Assembly (NCBI GenBank): GCA_947496355.1
Contig: CANMCO010000011.1
Coordinates: forward strand, 149,893 to 213,892
Origin: an uncultured Aquimarina sp.
GTDB lineage: Bacteria; Bacteroidota; Bacteroidia; Flavobacteriales; Flavobacteriaceae
Direction: 5' to 3'
DNA length: 64,000 bases
This document shows positions 16,975 to 25,635 of the stretch, piece by piece. The stretch's first letter is position 1; each line of letters starts with the position of its first letter. The position numbers and the translations under genes are program-made. The notes below the pieces were generated by a model. That model was not told where the DNA came from. It made no database searches and worked only from the letters and a program-made list of their open reading frames with translations.

Positions 16975-17787
16975 ATGAATGATAATTCTTTTCCAAAAAC
17001 AATTAGCAAGACCGAAACAATCGAAGTCGAAGACAATCGTAGGGATTTCATCAAAAAAACGGCAATCGCAACAACGGGTTTGGCCATAACTGCACATACT
17101 TCTTTTTACGGAATGGAATTAGACCCCATACCAGAAGGTCTAGGTGCATTTGAGAATTTTAAAAACAAGGAAAACACAAATGTGCTGATAGTATATACTA
17201 CTGATTTCGGGTCGACAAGAACTATGTCTGAAGCTGTGGAAAGGGGTGCTAAATCCGTAGAGGGAGTTAATGTAGTGCGAAAAATGGCAAAGGATGCAAC
17301 TATGGAAGACTCTATTGCTGCAAATGCAATCATTGCAGGCACACCTATGAAACATCGCAATATGCATTCTAGGTTGAAAGAGTATGTTGAGCGTGTTTGG
17401 GAACAAGGTTGGCTTGTGGACAGGTTTGTTGGCAAAGTAGGCGGCGTTTTCTCTGTTGGTGGTGGTCACGGTAATAATGGTGCTGGCTGTGAATTGGCGC
17501 AATTGGGTATTCTAGCGGCAATGGCTGCTAACGGAATGATATTGATAAGCCATCCAAAAACAACACCTGGTGCAGATTACGCAGGCAGCCATTGGGGTCC
17601 AAATGGACGTACAGGCGGGATTAAAATGAAACCACAAAAGCTTACGGAAGAGATGTTGTTAGCAGGCTTTCATCATGGTGCCAATATAGCTAGAGTTGCA
17701 TCAGCTCTGAAAGGTAAAAACGATTTACTGGCCAAAGGAAATATTTCGCCGTCACCAGAAGTATTAAAAATGTTCAGAGGAGAGTAA
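16975..17787 (+). CDS. Tat-exported flavodoxin/NADPH-dependent FMN reductase-like protein
   Basis: The N-terminus carries a twin-arginine signal (RRDFIKK followed by a hydrophobic stretch and THTSFYG), so a folded, cofactor-loaded protein is probably exported. From residue about 60 there is a flavodoxin-like fold: the FMN phosphate loop YTTDFGSTRTMSEAVE, then AGTPMKHRNMHSRLK, and VGGGHGNNGAGCE as in WrbA-like proteins. ATG at 16975 is chosen because it follows the inferred transcription start and begins MNDNSF; a TTG at 16951 would add eight residues. It is the first gene of the long plus-strand operon. A periplasmic flavin reductase role is inferred; the partner is unknown. Confidence 0.82.
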   Translation: MNDNSFPKTISKTETIEVEDNRRDFIKKTAIATTGLAITAHTSFYGMELDPIPEGLGAFENFKNKENTNVLIVYTTDFGSTRTMSEAVERGAKSVEGVNVVRKMAKDATMEDSIAANAIIAGTPMKHRNMHSRLKEYVERVWEQGWLVDRFVGKVGGVFSVGGGHGNNGAGCELAQLGILAAMAANGMILISHPKTTPGADYAGSHWGPNGRTGGIKMKPQKLTEEMLLAGFHHGANIARVASALKGKNDLLAKGNISPSPEVLKMFRGE

Positions 17788-17790
17788 GAA

Positions 17791-19164
17791 ATGGTGAAAG
17801 AAATCATGAATGAAATTAAACAATACAGATGCTTCATTGGCATTTTAGTACTGCTTGTAACAAGTAGAACCTTTGCCCAAAGTAGCGATTTAAAGTTCAT
17901 GCTTTTAAGCCAGACCGATGATTTCGAACAATTCAAAAATATGGAACAAGATAATTTTTACAGAAAATTAAAATATTCCAATTTGGGAGATAGTGCGGCT
18001 ATTTCATTTGGAGGAAATTACCGCATTCAATGGGAAATGTTGGATAATCCAATGTTCCAAAAAGAAGATGGTTTAGACAACAATTGGTTCTTAAGTCGTG
18101 GCATGTTCCATGCAGATATGAGATTATCAAATAGATGGCAGGTTTTTGGGGAATTGGGTACAAGTCACAGTGTTGCTAAAGATATGCCATCACCCGTTGA
18201 CGAAGATCGTTTGCATGTGAATCAGCTTTTTGGAAAATACAGGACGGAAAATTATGAAATAGCCATAGGTAGAGAAAATTTTAACTACGGTTCAAGAAGG
18301 TTGATTGCCATACGAGAAGGACCGAATGTTAGGCTCTCGTTTGATGCAATTCGATTTACGTACAAATGGGAACAGTTTTCATCAGAAGCCTTATTACTTT
18401 CAAATGTGGCTAATGAAATCGGGGTCTTGGATAATGATTTTTATGCATTTGACGATTATATCTGGGGCAGCTACAATAGGTTTCAAAATCGCAAAAACAC
18501 AACAAAGCTAGAGCTGTATTATTTCGGATATAGAGCCGAAATGGAAAACTATGCTTCGGTAAATGGCGAAGAGACCAGGCATAGCGTAGGATTTCGTTCG
18601 GACATATCATTAGCTGGATGGAAGTTCAATAATGAATTTGTGTATCAGTTTGGAAGCATAAATAATCAAAATATAGATGCCTGGACGCTCTCTATTAACG
18701 GCAAATATCAAATAAGCGAACACTTTGACTATGAATTTAATGGAGAGATAATCAGTGGAGACAGGAATGCTGGCGATGGCCAATTAAATACGTTTAATCC
18801 CCTGTATCCCGATGCCGCATACTTTGGTCGTGTAGCAAGAATAGGCCCCTATAACTTAATTGACTTACATACCAATGTGGTGTATAAGAATACCCAGTTT
18901 ACATCCGAATTGGGCTATTACGCATTTTGGCGGTATTCTAACGAGGATGCTGTTTATTCATCAGGAGGAAGACCAATTTATCTGCCTGTAAATGACGAAA
19001 AATTTGTAGCCCATCAATTGGGCTTGAATATAAAATATTATTGGAACAGCCATTTCGAAACCGATTTGGAATCCAATATGATATTACCAGGAAACTTTAT
19101 AAAAGCACAAGGTTTCAGTGACAATATCTACTACATATTACTCACATCTAAATTCACTTTTTAA
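17791..19164 (+). CDS. Alginate_export-family outer-membrane porin (copy 1)
   Basis: A signal peptide (cleavage after TFAQ; ATG at 17809 may be the real start) is followed by a beta-barrel rich in alternating aromatic residues and ending in Phe (SKFTF). Segments such as GRENFNYGSRRLIAIREGPN, and SGDRNAGDGQLNTFNPLYP with YFGRVARIGPYNLIDLH, are typical of alginate_export (AlgE-like) porins. It is clearly paralogous to the porin at 30130-31506. It begins 3 bp after the flavodoxin stop. In this operon it probably admits or expels a small organic compound; alginate itself is not implied. Confidence 0.82.
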   Translation: MVKEIMNEIKQYRCFIGILVLLVTSRTFAQSSDLKFMLLSQTDDFEQFKNMEQDNFYRKLKYSNLGDSAAISFGGNYRIQWEMLDNPMFQKEDGLDNNWFLSRGMFHADMRLSNRWQVFGELGTSHSVAKDMPSPVDEDRLHVNQLFGKYRTENYEIAIGRENFNYGSRRLIAIREGPNVRLSFDAIRFTYKWEQFSSEALLLSNVANEIGVLDNDFYAFDDYIWGSYNRFQNRKNTTKLELYYFGYRAEMENYASVNGEETRHSVGFRSDISLAGWKFNNEFVYQFGSINNQNIDAWTLSINGKYQISEHFDYEFNGEIISGDRNAGDGQLNTFNPLYPDAAYFGRVARIGPYNLIDLHTNVVYKNTQFTSELGYYAFWRYSNEDAVYSSGGRPIYLPVNDEKFVAHQLGLNIKYYWNSHFETDLESNMILPGNFIKAQGFSDNIYYILLTSKFTF

Positions 19165-19181
19165 TTATTAAAACAAAGAAA

Positions 19182-19796
19182 ATGAAAAACAAATTCACAG
19201 TAGACAATGCAGCAATTTTGCTGATAGACCATCAACAGGGAACTATTAAACTTGCCATCAACTTACCGTATAAGGATTTGGTGCATAACACTAGAGCTTT
19301 GGCAAGAACAGCAGTAGAAACGGGAATGCCATTGGTACTTACTAGCAGTATGGAAGACGAGTTTCAAGGGCCCCTATTACAAGACATTCAAGACATTGCA
19401 CCTGAAGCTTTTGCCAACAGGGTTAAAAGACCTGGGATTGTAGATGCTTGGGATTATGACGATTTCAAAAAAGCAGTTGAAGCCACTGGAAAAAAGAAAT
19501 TGATTATGTGCGGTTTAACAAACGACGTTTGTATTGTTTTCCCGGCAATCAGTGCTTTAGAAGATGGCTATGAGGTTCAGGTTGTAGTCGATGGCGGTGG
19601 TTCGCCTACCCAAGTGGCAGATGAGACAGCAATTCGTCGTATGGAAAAAGCTGGGGTGACCATCACTTCAACAAATCAGGTAATGGCCGAATTGGCAGCA
19701 AATTGGGCCGACGAAAGAGGTAGAAAAATACAGGGCATTATGTACGAGGAAATTTTGGCGCCTCTTGTTGAAGGAGAAGCTGCTGAAGTAAGCTAG
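19182..19796 (+). CDS. Isochorismatase-fold cysteine hydrolase (YcaC-like), cytoplasmic
   Basis: A 204-residue cysteine hydrolase of the isochorismatase superfamily. The Asp of LLIDHQQG, a Lys near VKRPGIVDAW and the nucleophile Cys of GLTNDVCIVF form the expected triad. There is no signal peptide. The extended C-terminus with NWADERGRKIQGIMYEEI resembles YcaC-type hydrolases, whose substrates are generally unknown. A second, exported member sits at 26610, so the island carries one version for each compartment. Confidence 0.88.
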   Translation: MKNKFTVDNAAILLIDHQQGTIKLAINLPYKDLVHNTRALARTAVETGMPLVLTSSMEDEFQGPLLQDIQDIAPEAFANRVKRPGIVDAWDYDDFKKAVEATGKKKLIMCGLTNDVCIVFPAISALEDGYEVQVVVDGGGSPTQVADETAIRRMEKAGVTITSTNQVMAELAANWADERGRKIQGIMYEEILAPLVEGEAAEVS

Positions 19797-19816
19797 AATT
19801 TTAAACTAAAATCATT

Positions 19817-19847
19817 AGGCTACCGTAACTAAAAATTATGGTAGCCT
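19817..19847 (+). terminator. Hairpin between the hydrolase and first pirin genes
   Basis: AGGCTACC and GGTAGCCT form an 8-bp stem extended by weaker pairs around an A-rich loop. Only a poor T tract follows, so it may attenuate or protect the transcript and not end it. It overlaps an upstream ATG at 19838, which argues that the pirin starts at 19859. Confidence 0.5.
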
Positions 19848-19858
19848 TAAATCTTACT

Positions 19859-20575
19859 ATGGAAGTCATCTATCATCCACAAAAGACAAGAAGTCATAGG
19901 GATATGGGTTGGATACGACTGTATCAATCCTTTAATCCAAATAACCCACCTGCACCAACGAGAGCACATTTTGGGGCAATGATTATTCTGGACAATGGAA
20001 TTATTGCACCCGGAGGGAAAGGTTTTGGCATGCATCCACACGATAATATGGAAATCGTAAGTGTAGTGATAAGTGGTGCTATGGTACATTCAGATACGGC
20101 AGGCAATGAAGGTGTAAATGTTGAAAATGCAGTACAGCTTATTTCTGCAGGCACCGGAATCCACCATTCTGAATACAACCACTCAGATGATGTGCCGATA
20201 GACAATCTTCAAATTTGGTTTTTACCAAAACAAAGAGATATAAAGCCAGAATATAAAACAATGGTCAGTAGTCCCATTTCTAGAGATGGTAAACTGCAGT
20301 TGCTAGTATCGCCCAATGGTGATATTGATAGCCTTAAAATACATCAAGAGGCTTGGATATGGCGTGGTACTTTTCAAGAAAACAAATCAGTTACCTATGT
20401 CAAAAAGCAAAAAGAGAATGGTATCTATATCTTCATAATTGAAGGAGATGCCGTCATTAACAACCAGCGCCTAATGCGCAGAGATGGTTATGGGATAGTT
20501 GGTTCTGAAGATGCAGAAATCACTTTTAATGCAATAACGGACATCTTGATTATTGATGTCACACTAACTTTTTAA
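19859..20575 (+). CDS. Pirin family protein (copy 1)
   Basis: Bicupin of the pirin family. The N-terminal cupin has the metal-ligand pattern GFGMHPHDNMEI, then SGAMVHSDTAG, and AGTGIHHSEYNHS. The C-terminal cupin is less conserved, as usual. The start at 19859 (MEVIYHPQKTRSH) is preferred to ATG 19838, which lies in a hairpin. Some pirins are quercetin 2,4-dioxygenases; others are redox regulators. Three pirins on one island suggest a substrate-linked role. The gene is separated from the next ORF by 3 bp. Confidence 0.88.
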   Translation: MEVIYHPQKTRSHRDMGWIRLYQSFNPNNPPAPTRAHFGAMIILDNGIIAPGGKGFGMHPHDNMEIVSVVISGAMVHSDTAGNEGVNVENAVQLISAGTGIHHSEYNHSDDVPIDNLQIWFLPKQRDIKPEYKTMVSSPISRDGKLQLLVSPNGDIDSLKIHQEAWIWRGTFQENKSVTYVKKQKENGIYIFIIEGDAVINNQRLMRRDGYGIVGSEDAEITFNAITDILIIDVTLTF

Positions 20576-20578
20576 AAC

Positions 20579-21490
20579 ATGCAAACAAAATTATTTATAC
20601 TCATACTTCTTATCGCTGCTTTTGGTCAAGCACAGGACAGCAACATTCTTTTGAAAAAGGCAAACACATTTCCTGAAGGTCTCGTGTACTCGAAAAAGTT
20701 TAAAACTGTCTACACAGGTTCAATGATGACAGGTGAGCTATTTTCTGCTACAAAAGGTACACGTAGGCTCAACGATTTGCCCATTGAAAACGCGTCAAAA
20801 AATATTCCAGCTTTAGGAATGAAAGAGGAAAATGGCAATTTATATGTGGCTACGGGAAGCAATGGAACAATTGAAGTATTTGATATACCTACACAGAAAA
20901 AAGTCAACGCATACAGTGTACCCAATGGTTTGTCAAAAGACAAAGTGTTTATAAATGATGTTGCAATAGATGGAAAAAACCAGGGTTACGTTACAGATTC
21001 ATTCAGACCTGTTATTTACAGTTTTGTTCCACATTCAGAAAATACCGAACTAGCAGTTTGGCTAGATTTAGAGAATACCGGAATTCAATTTGAAGAGGGC
21101 TATAACCTAAACGGCATCGTCTTGACCAAAAAAGCTAAATACCTCTTGGTCATACAGACCAACACAGGAAAATTATATCGTATTAATACTACCACAAAAG
21201 AAACAACAGAAGTAAGGCTGACAGGAGAATCACTGTTGTATGGGGATGGCTTAAGCATCCGTAAAAAGAAGCTTTACGTTGCCTTAAATGTATCGGGAGC
21301 CGTGGCAAAAGTAGCGTTGAACGATGATTTTTCAGCGGGTACTGTGACCACAGTTAAAAAAGGTTTTCAATTCCCCACGGCAGTAGCGGTAACGAGTAAA
21401 AAACTATATGTACTTAATTCACAATTGGACAAATCTGGAGGTGAAAACGAAGTGGGGGAATTCAAAATAAGCGTCCTTTCTGAATTTTAA
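20579..21490 (+). CDS. Exported SMP-30/gluconolactonase-like beta-propeller protein
   Basis: A Sec signal peptide (residues 1-19, ending GQAQ) precedes a six-bladed propeller of about 280 residues with SMP-30-like segments: FPEGLVYSKKFKTVYTGS, FINDVAIDGKNQGYVTDS, YNLNGIVLTKKAKYLLVIQ and GDGLSIRKKKLYVAL. The conserved Glu, Asn and Asp of the divalent-metal site (PEG, NDV, YNLNGI, GDGL) are in place. Family members hydrolyse lactones or organophosphates, so a periplasmic lactonase is plausible. It lies inside the island operon. Confidence 0.8.
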   Translation: MQTKLFILILLIAAFGQAQDSNILLKKANTFPEGLVYSKKFKTVYTGSMMTGELFSATKGTRRLNDLPIENASKNIPALGMKEENGNLYVATGSNGTIEVFDIPTQKKVNAYSVPNGLSKDKVFINDVAIDGKNQGYVTDSFRPVIYSFVPHSENTELAVWLDLENTGIQFEEGYNLNGIVLTKKAKYLLVIQTNTGKLYRINTTTKETTEVRLTGESLLYGDGLSIRKKKLYVALNVSGAVAKVALNDDFSAGTVTTVKKGFQFPTAVAVTSKKLYVLNSQLDKSGGENEVGEFKISVLSEF

Positions 21491-21502
21491 AAATGATGTA
21501 AT

Positions 21503-22207
21503 TTGAACTATATAATTTATAAATCAGAAGAGCGAGGTAAGGCTGATTTCGGTTGGTTTGCCGCTCGTTACTCATTTAGTTTTGGTCAATATCACGACCC
21601 AAACAAAATGGGCTTTGGAAAGTTAAGAGTACTCAATGACAGTATTATTCAACCTGGCAAAGGATTTTCCGAACATCCTCACGATAATTTTGAGATTGTC
21701 ACCATACAATTTCAAGGGGATTTAGAACATACTGACATTTCTGGCACAAGACATATCCGTGCAAACGATGTACAAGCAATTAGTGCAGGTACCGGTGTCA
21801 CCCATTCAGATGTTAATATCAGTCAAGACGAAGCCTTACAATTTCAAATATGGATTGAGCCCAACAAACTAGACGTTAAACCAGCTTCAAACATAAGTCA
21901 TTTTAATCCCAACGACTGGGAAGAAAAATGGAAACTGCTAGTTGGTCCTAAAAGTAATATAGAAGCACCACTTCAAATTCAACAAGATGCATTCCTCTCT
22001 AGAGGTAAGTTCTCAAAAGGTAATCATACATCATATAGGGTAAAAAAAGAAGGTAATGGTGTTTTTATAATGCTAATCTCGGGAAGTTGCACTATTAACA
22101 AAGAAACCATCAATAAAAGGGATGCCATTGGCATCACAGAAGCAAAAACAATTGGAATACAGATACAACAGGATAGTGATATTCTAATTATTGAAGTGCC
22201 TATGTAA
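21503..22207 (+). CDS. Pirin family protein (copy 2)
   Basis: Begins at TTG 21503, since the nearby ATG pair at 21493-21498 runs straight into a stop. The classic pirin core is present: FGWFAARYSFSFGQYHDPN, HPHDNFEIVTI and AGTGVTHSDVN, with metal-binding histidines intact. It is closer to the third pirin (32074) than to copy 1, judging from the shared RYSFSF/SFSFANYY opening. Cytoplasmic. It sits in the middle of the operon, 12 bp after the SMP-30-like gene. Confidence 0.88.
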   Translation: MNYIIYKSEERGKADFGWFAARYSFSFGQYHDPNKMGFGKLRVLNDSIIQPGKGFSEHPHDNFEIVTIQFQGDLEHTDISGTRHIRANDVQAISAGTGVTHSDVNISQDEALQFQIWIEPNKLDVKPASNISHFNPNDWEEKWKLLVGPKSNIEAPLQIQQDAFLSRGKFSKGNHTSYRVKKEGNGVFIMLISGSCTINKETINKRDAIGITEAKTIGIQIQQDSDILIIEVPM

Positions 22208-22219
22208 AATTGCAAGAAA

Positions 22220-23149
22220 ATGAAATGTATCATTCCGTACATAGTGATTCTATTTGTCATCGTTGCTTGTAAAAATATAAATATGAACGAAGAACCAATA
22301 GCTATAGCATATCACGATGAAAGAGGTAGAATCATCACCTCTAATTCGTTGACATATCTTGATGATAAGGAACGATATGATTTTTACCCGGTTACCTCAA
22401 AAGATATCATCATTGGCGGTTCTTTCGCAGGTGGCCCAACGGTTTTAGAAGTTCTTAAGCTTGGTGTAAGAGGTGTAATCGCTCACGAATCTGGAATAGG
22501 GAAAAACAACAAAGCCATTGAAGGCTTAGTAATTGCAGAACGAAACAGAATTCCTGCAGCCGCAGTTGCCACCAATTCAGCTCTGGTTAGCAACGGAAAA
22601 TCAGTTTCAGAAGGTGTAATCTCTTTTGCCAATAAACCTGTACAGTTTATGGGTGTGACTAAGGGAATGAATGCCTTTGAAGCGGCAAAACTCATGTTGG
22701 ATTCAAGAGAAGGCACAAAAGTTACAATTCAATATACTTTTGATAACCAGCTTAAACTAGTTGACCAGAAAGGAGACACCAAAGTATATACAATCTGGTC
22801 TATTGGGTTGGTGAAAAAGCCCTACCCTAAAGATATTTTTTGTGTGGCTTCGCACTCTGGCGTGGCGATGGCTCACTACACATTACCGGTACAACCAAGA
22901 GCTATTTTTGCCAATGATGCGGGAATTGCGAAAGACTCTTCCGGTGTGGCGGGATTAAAAATATTGGATGACTACGGAATCATAGCAGCTGGTGTAAAAG
23001 CGATGTCCGCAGAAATTGGCAACCCAACAAGCACCTATGAAGATGGTATTATTTCAGTAGTCAATAAATCCGCTGAGCAAGTTGGTATTATTGAAGGAAT
23101 ATCGGTCAAAGATGCGATTGAAATCTTATTAAACAACAACCAAAATTAA
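22220..23149 (+). CDS. Lipoprotein of unknown function with two internal repeats
   Basis: A lipobox-like start (FVIVACKN) predicts a lipid-anchored periplasmic protein. The body is an internal duplication. The first half has GVRGVIAHESGIGKNNKAIE and the second has PRAIFANDAGIAKDSSGVAG, each followed by a helix, EGVISFANK or DGIISVVNK, and EAAKLML or DAIEILL. From memory, single-domain relatives with a NDAGxGKDxAG motif exist as uncharacterised proteins; I know no activity for them. A GGSFAGGPT loop may bind an anion. Function unknown. Confidence 0.7.
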   Translation: MKCIIPYIVILFVIVACKNINMNEEPIAIAYHDERGRIITSNSLTYLDDKERYDFYPVTSKDIIIGGSFAGGPTVLEVLKLGVRGVIAHESGIGKNNKAIEGLVIAERNRIPAAAVATNSALVSNGKSVSEGVISFANKPVQFMGVTKGMNAFEAAKLMLDSREGTKVTIQYTFDNQLKLVDQKGDTKVYTIWSIGLVKKPYPKDIFCVASHSGVAMAHYTLPVQPRAIFANDAGIAKDSSGVAGLKILDDYGIIAAGVKAMSAEIGNPTSTYEDGIISVVNKSAEQVGIIEGISVKDAIEILLNNNQN

Positions 23150-23152
23150 ATT

Positions 23153-23467
23153 ATGGAACACAGATTTATAAATAATCAAGAATGGAAAGGCGCTAAAAAA
23201 AGATATGAGCTACACGTAGGGGAACATGTAGCATTCGTAGAATATTTCCTTATCAAAAATGAAAAGGCATATTTAGTATACACCGAAGTTCCCAAAGAGT
23301 TATCGGGGAAGAAAATAGGTTTCGAGCTTGTAGAAATGGTACTTAAGGATTTGGAGAAGCAGCATCTAAAAGTTGTTCCTATTTACCCTTTTGTGGTCTT
23401 ATATATCAAAAGACACAAAGAATATACAGCACTCGTACCCGAAGAGTTTAAATATCTAATTCAATAA
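23153..23467 (+). CDS. Small GNAT-fold N-acetyltransferase (NATD1/YjdJ-like)
   Basis: A 104-residue single-domain acetyltransferase of the NATD1 type. The acyl-CoA-binding turn is represented by SGKKIGFELVEMVLKDL, and the C-terminal signature PIYPFVVLYIKRHKEYTALV matches the family pattern (P-x-C/Y-x-F-x-x-x-hydrophobic...H-x-EY). Substrates of this subfamily are mostly unknown. It is tightly packed in the island operon, 3 bp after the lipoprotein gene. Confidence 0.78.
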   Translation: MEHRFINNQEWKGAKKRYELHVGEHVAFVEYFLIKNEKAYLVYTEVPKELSGKKIGFELVEMVLKDLEKQHLKVVPIYPFVVLYIKRHKEYTALVPEEFKYLIQ

Positions 23468-23476
23468 TAAAAGGTC

Positions 23477-23797
23477 ATGAGAAAAGCATATGATAATGTT
23501 GTTGTAGCAATTAACGATTTAAGAAGGGAGGGATTCAATGAGGATTTCAACTTAAAAACCCATTGCCTCGAATGTGTTTCCAACGGTTTTCAGGTATTGG
23601 CTGATGAATTTGAAGTCGATGGCGTATTTCGGTTTGATGGAGATACCAACCCAGCTGATGAATCTATTTTGTATGCCATCTCTTCGGAAAAATATAATCT
23701 AAAGGGGTTGCTGATTGATGCCTATGGTACCTATAGTGACCCGTTGACTTCTGAAATGATTGAAAAATTAAGATATAATCCAAACAAACTAAAATGA
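23477..23797 (+). CDS. Small conserved protein of unknown function
   Basis: 106 residues, acidic and soluble, with no signal peptide. It contains HCLECVSNGFQVLADEFEVD and FRFDGDTNPADESILYAIS. Bacteroidota proteins of this size and pattern are often labelled phosphoribosylpyrophosphate synthetase in databases, but this chain is far too short for that enzyme and lacks its PRPP-binding loop. The two Cys separated by two residues (CLEC) could bind a metal. The stop overlaps the next start (ATGA). Confidence 0.7.
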   Translation: MRKAYDNVVVAINDLRREGFNEDFNLKTHCLECVSNGFQVLADEFEVDGVFRFDGDTNPADESILYAISSEKYNLKGLLIDAYGTYSDPLTSEMIEKLRYNPNKLK

Positions 23798-24003
23798 TAA
23801 AATTAAAAGAACATCTTAAAGGGATTGCAATAAGCGTAGCAGCAGTTTACCCCTTGCTAGTATTGGCACTACTCTTTGTTGCGCCATTATTGGAGCAACT
23901 GAATTTTTATATAAGAACCTTGATTTTGGTACTACTTCTGGTTTCGTTAATGCGATTTGTAACAGTACCTATCATCACTAAAATTGTGAATAAACTCAAA
24001 TAA
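23794..24003 (+). CDS. Small two-helix membrane protein
   Basis: 69 residues with two hydrophobic stretches (about 9-33 and 38-58) and basic ends, so probably an inner-membrane hairpin. Its ATG overlaps the stop of the preceding gene by 4 bp and the next gene begins 2 bp after its stop, so it is translated as part of the operon. No family is recognised. Confidence 0.65.
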   Translation: MIKLKEHLKGIAISVAAVYPLLVLALLFVAPLLEQLNFYIRTLILVLLLVSLMRFVTVPIITKIVNKLK

Positions 24004-24004
24004 A

Positions 24005-25042
24005 ATGAAACTGAAATCGAAAATCTTTTGTGTCCTTGTAAGCTTACTGTTCTTAGGGGTTGCAAACGCACAATACAATAAATCAAAGACCATGAATAAC
24101 GAAGCAAAAACAGTCATAGAAAATATGGCGAAGCAGTATGCGGCAAATGCAGATGCGATGAACAATTTATCTGATTCACAAAAATTAGAAGCAGGTAGAA
24201 AAGGGTATGAAGGCATTATTCCTATGGCAGGTAATATTGTAGAAGTATTCGAAGTCGGAAACAAAACCATTTCAGGAAGTGATAATAACAGTATCAACAT
24301 TCGCTTGTATAGGCCAAGTGATGACAAAGACTTGCCAGTATTACTTTACATACATGGTGGTGGATTTACGGCAGGTAATTTTAAAACACACGACAGACCG
24401 TTGCGCGCATTGGCTAATCGAAGCGGTTTTCTAGTGATTGCACTAGAGTATCGTTTGGCACCAGAACATCCGTATCCTGCTGGGTTGAATGATTGTTATC
24501 AAGTTTTGCGATGGATTGAGGAAAATGCAAAAAAAATAAACGCCAATGCCAATCTTTTGTTTGTAGGTGGTGATAGTGCAGGAGGCAACTTGGCTATTGC
24601 GACAAGCCTAATGGCAAGAGATGAAAACGGACCAGTTATTAAAGGTAACGTACTTGTTTATCCAAATACAGATTTGACCTTAAAATCTGATTCATGGGAT
24701 AATTTGGGCGATAAAGGATATGTGCTGACCAAGGGTGCGATGGCTGCAAATGTGGCGATGTATGTAAAAGACGAAGAGGATATTAATAGCCTCTATATAT
24801 CACCCTTAAAAGCCGAGGACTTATCAAATCTACCCGAGACACTAATTATTACAGGTGGTTTTGACCCATTGCACTCGGAGGGTGAAGCATATGTAAAAAA
24901 ATTAGAAAACCAAAATGTACAAGTGACCCATTGGCATTATGACGGCCAGATTCACGGATTCTTTCAATTAGGCGGTGTCATTTCTCAAGGAGATGAGCTC
25001 ATCACTAGAATCAGCAATCACTTAAAAAATTCAATGAACTAA
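24005..25042 (+). CDS. Exported alpha/beta-hydrolase (HSL/Aes-type esterase)
   Basis: A signal peptide of about 22 residues (ending ANAQ) precedes a hormone-sensitive-lipase-family esterase. The oxyanion motif HGGGFTAGN (about residue 117), the nucleophile elbow GGDSAGGN (about 190), the Asp in GGFDPLHSEG and the His in GQIHGFF complete the catalytic set. Length is typical. Such enzymes cleave short-chain or aryl esters. With the nearby SMP-30-like protein and amidohydrolase it would give the periplasm a set of hydrolases for one compound class (inference). Confidence 0.9.
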   Translation: MKLKSKIFCVLVSLLFLGVANAQYNKSKTMNNEAKTVIENMAKQYAANADAMNNLSDSQKLEAGRKGYEGIIPMAGNIVEVFEVGNKTISGSDNNSINIRLYRPSDDKDLPVLLYIHGGGFTAGNFKTHDRPLRALANRSGFLVIALEYRLAPEHPYPAGLNDCYQVLRWIEENAKKINANANLLFVGGDSAGGNLAIATSLMARDENGPVIKGNVLVYPNTDLTLKSDSWDNLGDKGYVLTKGAMAANVAMYVKDEEDINSLYISPLKAEDLSNLPETLIITGGFDPLHSEGEAYVKKLENQNVQVTHWHYDGQIHGFFQLGGVISQGDELITRISNHLKNSMN

Positions 25043-25054
25043 ACCAGATATGTA

Positions 25055-25633
25055 ATGAAAAAAATAGCAGTAGTATATCATTCGGGTTTTGGACATACCG
25101 AAGTATTGGCCAAGGCAGTTTCAGAGGGGGCATCTACCGAAACATCAACATCAACATTGATAAAAATCCATTCAGACGGAAACATCACCGACAACGAATG
25201 GCAGGCCTTAAACGATGCCGACGGTATCATTTTTGGTGCACCAACCTATATGGGTGCGGCTTCAGGACCATTCAAAATATTTCAGGATGCCACTTCCAAA
25301 CCTTGGTTTCAACACCAGTGGAAAGATAAAATTGCAGGCGGCTTTACCAATTCGGGTTCAATGTCAGGCAACAAAGTGAACACCCTACTTCAATTTGTGA
25401 CCTTGGCCATGCAACATGGTATGATTTGGGCAGGTCCAGGAATGTTTGCCGGCAAGAACAAGGAAAATCACATTTCCGACCCAGAAGTCGAAAATAGACT
25501 TGGTGGCTATATTGGTGCGATGGCGCAATCTGAAAATGAAAGTCCTGAAATTTCGCCGCCAACTGGCGATGTGGCTTTTGCCAAATCATACGGTAAGAGA
25601 ATTGCGGAAATAACCTCAAAATTCAATTCTTAA
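25055..25633 (+). CDS. WrbA-like NAD(P)H:quinone oxidoreductase/flavodoxin-fold protein
   Basis: A cytoplasmic 192-residue flavodoxin-fold protein. The N-terminal FMN-phosphate loop VVYHSGFGHTEVLAKAV and the second loop IFGAPTYMGAASGPFK match WrbA/NQO-type FMN reductases that reduce quinones by two electrons and avoid semiquinones. The GGFTNSGSMSGNK segment supports the same family. It is paired on the island with the Tat-exported flavodoxin at 16975. It lies 12 bp after the esterase gene and 2 bp before the next. Confidence 0.85.
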   Translation: MKKIAVVYHSGFGHTEVLAKAVSEGASTETSTSTLIKIHSDGNITDNEWQALNDADGIIFGAPTYMGAASGPFKIFQDATSKPWFQHQWKDKIAGGFTNSGSMSGNKVNTLLQFVTLAMQHGMIWAGPGMFAGKNKENHISDPEVENRLGGYIGAMAQSENESPEISPPTGDVAFAKSYGKRIAEITSKFNS

Positions 25634-25635
25634 AA

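Noticed and set aside
17106..17502. Antisense ORFs over the flavodoxin gene
   Set aside because: Shadows of the real plus-strand frame, which carries the FMN-binding motifs.
19838..19858. ATG at 19838 as the pirin start
   Set aside because: It lies inside the hairpin 19817-19847, and pirin homology begins at the ATG at 19859.
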